NCBI GenBank assembly: GCA_937888615.1
Contig: CALABZ010000179.1
Location: 1 to 12,952, forward strand
Length of the DNA stretch: 12,952 nucleotides
DNA from: an uncultured Lentisphaeria bacterium
Lineage (GTDB): Bacteria > Verrucomicrobiota > Lentisphaeria > Victivallales > Victivallaceae
Reading direction: 5' to 3'
Part shown: positions 1 through 6,036 of the stretch, piece by piece
Numbering within the stretch: position 1 is the first letter of the stretch
Layout: each line of letters begins with the position of its first letter
Notes under the pieces: generated by a model
Told to the model about the DNA's origin: nothing
Seen by the model: the letters and a program-made list of their open reading frames with translations, nothing else
Databases searched by the model: none
Made by a program: the position numbers and the translations under genes

Positions 1-1047
1 ATTCTTCTGCCGTGGATTCCGTTGGCGGCGGCACTGCTGGTGATCCTGCCGTGGGCCTTGGCCATCCACCAGCGCGAACCGGATTTCTGGCATTATTTCA
101 TCGTGGAAGAACACTGGAACCGCTTTTTCGGCAAAAGCGAGGGGCAGCATCATGAACCGTTCTGGTATTTCATTCCGGTGCTTGCCGCCGGGTGGCTGCC
201 GTGGCTGCTGCTGGTGCCGGCAGCACTGTATTTCTGCCGCGACAAGCTGAAAGGATGGTTCAAAGAGGACAAACTGTTCCGTTTCTGCCTCTGCGCGGTG
301 GCGGTGCCGTTCATCTTTTTCTCGCTCTGCAGCGGCAAGCTCGGCACTTATATCCTGCCCTGTTTCCCGTTCATCGCCATCCTGACGGCTTATCTGCTGA
401 AAGATTTTCTGGCGGCGGCCGCCGCGGCAAAGTACTACCGGATTCACCTGAAAACCCTGATTATCGTGCTGATTGTCGGGCTCGTCGGTTTCGCCACGGC
501 CCAGATCATCGCCGAGACCGGGGTTTGCGAGGGGCTTTACCGGGCGGATGAAACGGCGGAATGGATCATGGGGATCATCGGCGGAGTAATTGCCGTCGCC
601 TTCCTGTATCTGGCGCGGCGGAGTAGCGACTGGCGGCGGCGGGCCGCCTGCCTGACCGCGTTTGCGGTACCGCTGTTCATGCTGTCGATGCTGGCCTCGC
701 CGATGCGTTTCTTTGAAGGCAAGGCGCAGGGCGTAATATTGGAAAAAATCGTCGCTCAAATTCCGCCGGACGCCACCGTAATCGCACACCGCAACATTAT
801 TCATGCGGTCTGCTGGGAACTGAAACGGCACAACATTTACCTTCTCGGCAGTCCGGGAGAACTGGAATACGGCCTGAAATATCCCGATTCGAGATGGCGT
901 TTTCTCGAAAACTACGCCCAGGCCAACAAAATGATCAAGAATGCCAAGGGCAAAGTGGCGGTGCTCCAGCGGGGCAATTTCCGGGAGGGAGTGCCGCCGG
1001 CTGAAACTGAGTTTTACGACCACGAGCTGATGATTTCCATTTACTAA
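1..1047 (+). CDS. ArnT-like membrane glycosyltransferase, 3' part (5' end outside the window)
   Basis: The reading frame is open from base 1 and ends at TAA 1045-1047, so this is the C-terminal part (about 348 codons) of a longer gene; the TTG at 22 is not a credible start. The family (GT-C fold, GT83/PMT-like, the type of E. coli ArnT) moves a sugar from an undecaprenyl-phosphate carrier onto lipid A or another envelope acceptor on the outer face of the inner membrane. The diagnostic stretch is at codons 18-62: PWALAIHQREPDFWHYF, then EEHWNRF, then EPFWYFIPVLAAGWLPWL, which closely follows ArnT. Several hydrophobic helices follow (about codons 95-130, 148-172, 187-207 and 217-232), then a soluble C-terminal segment of about 115 residues. 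The catalytic N-terminal loops are missing, so donor and acceptor cannot be judged. The methyltransferase gene starts 18 bases later, suggesting one transcript. Confidence 0.85.
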   Translation: MLLPWIPLAAALLVILPWALAIHQREPDFWHYFIVEEHWNRFFGKSEGQHHEPFWYFIPVLAAGWLPWLLLVPAALYFCRDKLKGWFKEDKLFRFCLCAVAVPFIFFSLCSGKLGTYILPCFPFIAILTAYLLKDFLAAAAAAKYYRIHLKTLIIVLIVGLVGFATAQIIAETGVCEGLYRADETAEWIMGIIGGVIAVAFLYLARRSSDWRRRAACLTAFAVPLFMLSMLASPMRFFEGKAQGVILEKIVAQIPPDATVIAHRNIIHAVCWELKRHNIYLLGSPGELEYGLKYPDSRWRFLENYAQANKMIKNAKGKVAVLQRGNFREGVPPAETEFYDHELMISIY

Positions 1048-1050
1048 CAT

Positions 1051-1058
1051 AAGGTGAT
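1051..1058 (+). promoter_or_regulatory. Ribosome binding site that decides the methyltransferase start
   Basis: AAGGTGAT lies 7 bases before GTG 1066. The in-frame GTG at 1054 lies inside this site and TTG 1060 is only one base after it, so GTG 1066 is the best-spaced start. Confidence 0.6.
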
Positions 1059-1065
1059 ATTGATT

Positions 1066-1647
1066 GTGAGTAATGCGCGTTTTCTGATGAACTTTCTGAA
1101 AAGTCCGCTTACGGTAGGGGCAGTCTGGCCCAGCTCTCCGGGACTGTGCCGTCAAATGATTGCGGGAATCGGCTTCGAACAGCTTGATTGCATCGTCGAG
1201 TTGGGCCCCGGAACCGGTGTTATCACCCACTGCATCGCCACCGCCGCCAAGCCGGAGGCGGAGATTATTTCAGTGGAACTGGACCGGAAAATGGCGGCGG
1301 CGCTTCAGAGCAAATTTCCCCGGGTATTCGTGGCCAACGCCAGTGCCACCGATTTGCGCCCGATCCTCGACGAACGCGGGCGGCCCTGCGCCGGCGCGGT
1401 GGTTTCGGGCCTCCCCTGGGCCAATTTCCCGCGGCAATTGCAGTCGGACATCCTTGATGCCATCGAAGATATCCTGGCGCCCGGCGGCTATTTCACCACC
1501 TTCGCCTATATTCACGGCATTTACCTGCCGACCGCGCAACGCTTCCGCCGGGATTTGCACCGCCGCTTCGCCACGGTCGAAATCCTGCCGGTGGTGTGGA
1601 AAAATGTCCCGCCCGCCATTGTCTACCGCTGCCGCAAGGCACAGTAA
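1066..1647 (+). CDS. SAM-dependent methyltransferase, phospholipid N-methyltransferase (PmtA/COG3963) type
   Basis: Predicted class I methyltransferase of 193 residues, a usual size for the PmtA-like / KsgA-related group that methylates phosphatidylethanolamine or a similar small substrate. The N-terminus has the family pattern NFLKSPLTVGAVWPSSPGL (residues 9-27). The SAM-binding loop (motif I) is VELGPGTG at residues 44-51, and a later ISVELD carries the acidic residue expected after strand 2. VVSGLPWANFP sits where PmtA proteins have SGLP and rRNA dimethylases have N(L)PY, which favours lipid over rRNA methylation. GTG 1066 was chosen because AAGGTGAT is correctly spaced for it. It follows the ArnT-like gene by 18 bases, so the two may form an envelope-lipid modification unit; that is inference. 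No signal peptide or membrane helix is seen, so the enzyme should be cytoplasmic or membrane-peripheral. Confidence 0.8.
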   Translation: MSNARFLMNFLKSPLTVGAVWPSSPGLCRQMIAGIGFEQLDCIVELGPGTGVITHCIATAAKPEAEIISVELDRKMAAALQSKFPRVFVANASATDLRPILDERGRPCAGAVVSGLPWANFPRQLQSDILDAIEDILAPGGYFTTFAYIHGIYLPTAQRFRRDLHRRFATVEILPVVWKNVPPAIVYRCRKAQ

Positions 1648-1648
1648 G

Positions 1649-1684
1649 TGTGACAAAACGTCACAGAGTGTGACATTTGACACA
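1649..1684. promoter_or_regulatory. Two tandem dyads, candidate enhancer (UAS) for the dnaK promoter
   Basis: The first site is a perfect inverted repeat, TGTGAC (1649-1654), 5-base spacer, GTCACA (1660-1665). Twenty bases on, TGTGAC recurs at 1669-1674, followed after 4 bases by GACACA (1679-1684), one mismatch from the expected half-site. The 6-5-6 design resembles binding sites of NtrC-type enhancer-binding proteins, although the half-site differs from that of NtrC. The centres lie about 154 and 134 bases upstream of the predicted sigma-54 start, a typical enhancer position. The binding protein is unknown. The first dyad begins one base after the methyltransferase stop codon. Confidence 0.55.
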
Positions 1685-1784
1685 CACCGGGGAGATTTCA
1701 ACTCTTGCGGTTCCCAACTTTATCGCCGGCAAAGGTTGCACAATTTTCATTTTTTTCATATTTATTTTCACTCCACAAAAAACC

Positions 1785-1800
1785 TGGCACGCATATTGCT
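1785..1800 (+). promoter_or_regulatory. Sigma-54 (-24/-12) promoter of dnaK
   Basis: TGGCAC (1785-1790), five bases, TTGCT (1796-1800). The invariant GG (1786-1787) and GC (1798-1799) are exactly 10 bases apart, as in the canonical RpoN promoter. The predicted transcription start is near 1811, giving a leader of about 32 bases that contains the dnaK ribosome binding site. An A/T-rich stretch at about 1741-1780 separates it from the upstream dyads and could help bending. No acceptable sigma-70 boxes and no CIRCE repeat were found in the same gap. Confidence 0.75.
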
Positions 1801-1842
1801 ACATTAACAACATTATTGACTTGTTGAAAAGGAGACACAATT

Positions 1843-3756
1843 ATGGGTAAAATTTTAGGAATCGACCTCGGTACCACCAACAGCTGTATGGCGGTAATGG
1901 AACACGGGGATGTAACGGTAATTCCGAACGCGGAAGGAAACCGTACCACCCCGTCGATCGTCGCATTCTCCAAATCCGGAGAACGCCTCGTCGGCCAAAC
2001 CGCAAAACGCCAGGCGGTAACCAACCCGAAAAATACGATTTTTTCGGTCAAACGCTTCATGGGACGCAAGTTCAATGAAGTACAAGGCGAACTTCACAAC
2101 ATTCCGTATGAAGTCACAGCCGCGTCCAATGGCGACGCCCACATCAAAATCGGCGACAAAACCTATTCGCCGCCGGAAATTTCCGCAATGATTTTGCAGA
2201 AATTGAAAGCCGACGCCGAAGCATATCTCGGTGAAGAAATCAAAGAAGCCGTCATCACCGTGCCGGCCTACTTCAACGACAGCCAACGCCAGGCCACCAA
2301 GGACGCCGGTCGTATCGCCGGACTCGACGTGCGCCGGATCATCAACGAACCCACCGCCGCTTCGCTGGCCTACGGACTCGATAAGAAATCCGATGAAACA
2401 ATCGCCGTATATGACCTCGGGGGCGGTACGTTCGATATCTCCATCCTCGAAATCGGCGACGGCGTTTTCGAAGTGAAAGCCACCAACGGCGACACCCACC
2501 TCGGCGGAGACGACTTCGACCACGCCCTGATCGACGTGCTCGCCAACGATTTCCAGAAGGAAACCGGCGTGGACCTCCGCAAAGACCCGCAGGCCCTCCA
2601 GCGCTTGAAAGAAGCCGCCGAAAAGGCCAAACGCGAACTGTCCACCAGCATGAGCACCGAAATCAACCTGCCGTTCATCACCATGAATCAGGACGGACCC
2701 GTGCACCTGAACCGTACACTGAGTCGTGCCGAACTCGAAAAGATCACCGACAGCCTGATCGCCCGCACCGTTAAACCGTGCGACGCCTGTATGAAAGACG
2801 CCGGTGTCAGCACTTCGAAGATCAATGAAGTCATCATGGTCGGCGGTATGACCCGTATGCCCGCGGTCATCCAGAAAGCCAAGGACATCTTCAGCAAGGA
2901 ACCCAACAAAGGGGTAAACCCGGACGAAGTCGTGGCTTGCGGCGCGGCCATTCAGGGCGGTGTGTTCAACAAGGAAGTGAACGATGTGGTCCTGCTCGAC
3001 GTGACCCCGCTGTCGCTGGGCATCGAAACCCTCGGCGGCGTCTTCACCCGCCTGATCGACCGCAACACCACCATTCCGACCAAGCGCAGCGAAGTCTTCA
3101 GCACCGCGGCCGACAATCAGCCCGCCGTTGACGTGCATGTACTCCAGGGTGAACGTGAATTCGCCCGCGACAATAAGACGATCGGCCGCTTCAAACTCGA
3201 CGGTATCGCTCCCGCACCACGCGGCGTGCCGCAGATCGAAGTGACCTTCGACATCGACGCCAACGGTATCCTGAACGTAACCGCCAAGGATATGGGAACC
3301 GGCAAGGAACAGAAGATCACCATCACCGCGAACTCCGGGCTCTCCGAGCAGGAAATCGAAAAGATGGTCAACGAAGCCAAGGCCCATGCCGAAGACGACA
3401 AGCAGGCCAAGGAAAAGATCGAAACCAAAAACCGCGCCGATTCCATGGTCTACCAGACCGAAAAGCAGCTCAAGGAATTCGGTGACAAGGTTCCGGCCGA
3501 AGTCAAGGCGCCGATCGAAAGCGGCATCGCCAAGCTGAAGGAAAAAATCAGCGCCGATGATACCGAAGGCATGAAAACCGTCATGGCCGAACTCGAACAG
3601 CACCTGATGAAGCTCGGCGAGCAGGTCTATGCCCAGCAGCAGGCCGGTCAGCAGCAACAGGCCCAGCCCGGTGCCCAGGAAGCGTCTGAACAGCAGGGCC
3701 AACAGCAGCAGAAACCCAATGACGATGGCGTAGTCGATGCCGAAATCGTCGATTAA
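1843..3756 (+). CDS. dnaK: Molecular chaperone DnaK (Hsp70)
   Basis: Full-length Hsp70 of 637 residues, the normal bacterial size. This ATP-driven cytoplasmic chaperone binds exposed hydrophobic peptides and works with DnaJ and GrpE. Visible landmarks: phosphate-1 loop GIDLGTTNS at residues 6-14, INEPTAASLAYG in the middle of the ATPase domain, phosphate-2 loop YDLGGGTFDIS from residue 190, the adenosine motif MVGGMTRMP, and the conserved interdomain linker DVVLLDVTPLSLG at 381-393. The substrate-binding domain follows, then a helical lid. The C-terminal tail is rich in glutamine (several QQQ runs) and ends DAEIVD, the usual acidic DnaK ending. AAGGAG at 1829-1834, 8 bases before ATG 1843, supports the start. 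Expression is probably under sigma-54 control from the 1785-1800 promoter. grpE and dnaJ are not beside it; groES follows after a hairpin. Confidence 0.98.
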   Translation: MGKILGIDLGTTNSCMAVMEHGDVTVIPNAEGNRTTPSIVAFSKSGERLVGQTAKRQAVTNPKNTIFSVKRFMGRKFNEVQGELHNIPYEVTAASNGDAHIKIGDKTYSPPEISAMILQKLKADAEAYLGEEIKEAVITVPAYFNDSQRQATKDAGRIAGLDVRRIINEPTAASLAYGLDKKSDETIAVYDLGGGTFDISILEIGDGVFEVKATNGDTHLGGDDFDHALIDVLANDFQKETGVDLRKDPQALQRLKEAAEKAKRELSTSMSTEINLPFITMNQDGPVHLNRTLSRAELEKITDSLIARTVKPCDACMKDAGVSTSKINEVIMVGGMTRMPAVIQKAKDIFSKEPNKGVNPDEVVACGAAIQGGVFNKEVNDVVLLDVTPLSLGIETLGGVFTRLIDRNTTIPTKRSEVFSTAADNQPAVDVHVLQGEREFARDNKTIGRFKLDGIAPAPRGVPQIEVTFDIDANGILNVTAKDMGTGKEQKITITANSGLSEQEIEKMVNEAKAHAEDDKQAKEKIETKNRADSMVYQTEKQLKEFGDKVPAEVKAPIESGIAKLKEKISADDTEGMKTVMAELEQHLMKLGEQVYAQQQAGQQQQAQPGAQEASEQQGQQQQKPNDDGVVDAEIVD

Positions 3757-3767
3757 ACCTCAAAAAT

Positions 3768-3809
3768 AAGCAGGCGGAACCGATCCCGGTCCCGCCCGCT
3801 TTCTTATTC
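3768..3809. terminator. Hairpin between dnaK and groES, probable terminator or attenuator
   Basis: Bases 3768-3782 pair with 3787-3801 around a 4-base loop (ATCC): a 15-pair GC-rich stem with two A-C mismatches on the plus-strand RNA. The tail TCTTATTCT is only partly U-rich. On the opposite strand the mismatches become G-U pairs, but no minus-strand gene ends here. It could end most dnaK transcripts or reduce read-through into groESL. Confidence 0.55.
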
Positions 3810-3859
3810 TATAAATAACCAGCCAAAAACCATCAAACCAAACAAGGAGAAGTGAAAAA

Positions 3860-4156
3860 ATGGCAAATGTCAACATTAAGCCCCTTGGCGACCGTGTCCT
3901 GCTGGAAGCGAGCGAAGTAGCCGAACAGATCAAAGGCGGAATCGTAATCCCGGACAGCGCCAAAGAAAAACCCCAGGAATACAAAGTCATCGCCGTCGGT
4001 ACCGGCAAATTCGACGACAATGGGAAGAAAGTCCCGATGGACGTCAAAGTCGGTGACATGGTCCTGACCAGCAAATACGGCGGCACCGAAGTCAAATACA
4101 ACGACAAAGAATACAAGATCATCGGCGTTGACGATATCCTGGCGATTGTCGGCTGA
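3860..4156 (+). CDS. groS: Co-chaperonin GroES
   Basis: A 98-residue GroES (Hsp10), the normal length. It forms the seven-subunit lid of the GroEL cage in the cytoplasm. The N-terminus VNIKPLGDRVLLE is typical; the mobile loop that docks on GroEL carries the GGIVIPDSAKEKPQ pattern from residue 26; the C-terminus VDDILAIVG is standard. AAGGAG at 3844-3849 precedes ATG 3860 by 10 bases. It begins 103 bases after dnaK and 44 bases before groEL. In the gap from dnaK, TATAAA (3810-3815) could be a -10 box, but there is no recognisable -35 and no CIRCE element, so expression may depend on read-through from the dnaK promoter or on a promoter type not recognised here. Confidence 0.97.
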   Translation: MANVNIKPLGDRVLLEASEVAEQIKGGIVIPDSAKEKPQEYKVIAVGTGKFDDNGKKVPMDVKVGDMVLTSKYGGTEVKYNDKEYKIIGVDDILAIVG

Positions 4157-4200
4157 CCCGTAAATTTCAATTCTAAAAAAATTCGAAGGAGATTCAAACT

Positions 4201-5850
4201 ATGGCAAAACAGCTCATGTTCGGCGATGAAGCCCGCCGCAGCGTCCTGGCAGGCGTAAGCCAGCTCAGCAAAGCAGTGAAAACCACCCTCGGCCCGAAAG
4301 GCCGCAATGTCGTTATCGACAAAAAATTCGGTTCCCCCACCATCACCAAAGACGGTGTGACCGTGGCCAAGGAAATCGAACTGGATTGCCCCTATGCCAA
4401 TATGGGCGCCCAGATGGTCAAGGAAGTCGCCAGCAAGACCTCCGATATCGCCGGTGACGGTACCACTACCGCAACCGTGCTCGCCGAAGCGATCTATCGC
4501 GAAGGCCTGAAGAACGTTACCGCCGGCGCCAATCCGATGAGCCTCAAGCGCGGAATCGACAAGGCCGTCGAAGCCATGATCGCCAAACTGGCCAAGATCA
4601 GCAAAAACGTTAACGATACCGAACAGATCGCCCAGGTCGCCACCATTTCCGCCAACGGCGACACCACCATCGGTGAAATCATCGCCGACGCCATGGAAAA
4701 GGTCGGCAAGGACGGCACCATCACTGTCGAAGAAGCCAAAACCATCGAAACCACGCTTTCCGTGGTCGAAGGCATGCAGTTCGACAAGGGTTACCTCTCC
4801 CCGTACTTCGTGACCAACGCCGAAGACATGGAAGTGATCCTCGAAGATGCCTATATCCTGATCTATGAAAAGAAAATCAGCAACCTGAACGACCTCCTCC
4901 CGCTGCTCCAATCCGTGGCCAAGGAAGGCAAACCGTTGCTGATCATCGCCGAAGACGTCGAAGGCGAAGCCCTCGCAACCCTGGTCATCAACAAAATGCG
5001 CGGCACGTTGAACATCTGCGCCGTCAAGGCCCCCGGCTTCGGCGACCGCCGCAAAGCCATGCTCGGCGATATCGCCATCCTGACCGGCGGCACCTGTATC
5101 ACCGAAGACCTCGGCCTGAAACTTGAAAACGTGACCGTCGAACAGCTCGGCAAAGCCAAGCGCATCACCGTGGACAAGGAAAATACCACCATCGTCGAAG
5201 GCGCCGGCACCCAGAGCGCTATCATGGGACGCATCGGTCAGCTCCATCGCGAAATCGAAGAAACCACTTCCGATTACGATCGCGAAAAGCTGCAGGAACG
5301 TCTGGCCAAGCTGGCTGGCGGCGTAGCCGTCATCCATGTCGGCGCGGCCACCGAATCCGAAATGAAGGAAAAGAAAGCCCGCGTCGAAGACGCCCTCCAC
5401 GCCACCCGTGCGGCGGTTGAAGAAGGTATCGTCCCCGGCGGCGGTGTGGCCCTGATCCGTGCGGCCGAAGTCCTGAAAGACCTCAAGGTCACCGGCGACG
5501 AAGCCGTCGGCGCCAAAATCATCGAAAAAGCCATCGAAGAACCGCTTCGCCAGCTCTCCGCCAACGGCGGCTATGAAGGCAGCATCATCGTTTCCAAGGT
5601 TAAGGAAATGAAGGTCACCGAAGGGTTCGACGTGGCCACCGGCGAATATGTCGACATGCTCAAGTGCGGTATCCTTGATCCGACCAAGGTCACCCGTTCG
5701 GCCCTGCAGAACGCCAGTTCCATTGCCGGTCTGCTGCTGACCACCGAATGTCTGATCGCGGACAAGAAAGAAGAAGACAAAGCTCCTGCAATGCCTCCGG
5801 GCGGCATGGGCGGCATGGGAGGAATGGGCGGCATGGGCGGCATGATGTAA
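4201..5850 (+). CDS. groL: Chaperonin GroEL (Hsp60)
   Basis: Full-length GroEL of 549 residues, which builds the double-ring ATP-dependent folding chamber capped by GroES. Landmarks: TTLGPKGRNVVIDK near residues 28-41, TKDGVTVAKEIE at 49-60 with the catalytic-region aspartate D51, and the nucleotide-binding IAGDGTTTATVL with D86 (E. coli D87). The conserved EEGIVPGGGVALIRA lies in the second equatorial part, and the C-terminal tail is a repeated GGM sequence ending in MM. AAGGAGA at 4186-4192 lies 8 bases before ATG 4201. It forms an operon with groES (44-base gap) and is closed by the strong terminator at 5883-5916. It is the ordinary housekeeping type, with no missing key residues noticed. 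Confidence 0.98.
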   Translation: MAKQLMFGDEARRSVLAGVSQLSKAVKTTLGPKGRNVVIDKKFGSPTITKDGVTVAKEIELDCPYANMGAQMVKEVASKTSDIAGDGTTTATVLAEAIYREGLKNVTAGANPMSLKRGIDKAVEAMIAKLAKISKNVNDTEQIAQVATISANGDTTIGEIIADAMEKVGKDGTITVEEAKTIETTLSVVEGMQFDKGYLSPYFVTNAEDMEVILEDAYILIYEKKISNLNDLLPLLQSVAKEGKPLLIIAEDVEGEALATLVINKMRGTLNICAVKAPGFGDRRKAMLGDIAILTGGTCITEDLGLKLENVTVEQLGKAKRITVDKENTTIVEGAGTQSAIMGRIGQLHREIEETTSDYDREKLQERLAKLAGGVAVIHVGAATESEMKEKKARVEDALHATRAAVEEGIVPGGGVALIRAAEVLKDLKVTGDEAVGAKIIEKAIEEPLRQLSANGGYEGSIIVSKVKEMKVTEGFDVATGEYVDMLKCGILDPTKVTRSALQNASSIAGLLLTTECLIADKKEEDKAPAMPPGGMGGMGGMGGMGGMM

Positions 5851-5882
5851 TTCATCCCCCAATCAAGTCCAAAAGACCCACA

Positions 5883-5916
5883 GGGCGCGGCGTAAAAACC
5901 GCGCCCTTTTTTATTT
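5883..5916 (+). terminator. Strong rho-independent terminator of groESL
   Basis: Perfect 8-pair stem GGGCGCGG (5883-5890) / CCGCGCCC (5899-5906), loop CGTAAAAA, followed directly by TTTTTTATTT. It lies 32 bases past the groEL stop. The remaining 120 bases up to the next gene show no clear promoter, only the small palindrome CCCGACGGG near 6018-6026. Confidence 0.93.
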
Positions 5917-6036
5917 GTAATTTTCCCAAATTCTTCGATACGCCAGCGCCCTACCGCCGATTCACCCACTTCGTAAAAAAATGAAATTCGTGAAAACTAA
6001 ATCTTTATTTCTTACCCGACGGGTGTACATTACGGC

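Noticed and set aside
1054..1065. GTG 1054 as the methyltransferase start
   Set aside because: It lies inside the AAGGTGAT ribosome binding site; GTG 1066 is correctly spaced from it.
1649..1665. A CRP/FNR site reading of TGTGA...TCACA
   Set aside because: CRP sites have TGTGA and TCACA separated by 6 bases; here the separation is 7 and the symmetry extends to TGTGAC-N5-GTCACA. The position also fits a sigma-54 enhancer better than a class I or II CRP site.
1648..1842. A CIRCE element or sigma-32 type promoter before dnaK
   Set aside because: No TTAGCACTC-N9-GAGTGCTAA repeat or heat-shock sigma boxes were found in the gap; also not found before groES.
1855..3702. A 615-codon open frame on the minus strand opposite dnaK
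   Set aside because: dnaK itself is certain. Long antisense frames opposite dnaK are a known artefact of its codon use and have caused false annotations (for example as NAD-specific glutamate dehydrogenase). No start site or ribosome binding site supports it.
3760..5862. A 700-codon minus-strand open frame covering groES and groEL
   Set aside because: It is the shadow of two unmistakable chaperonin genes. Its product is low-complexity, rich in F, G, D and H, and matches no family I know.
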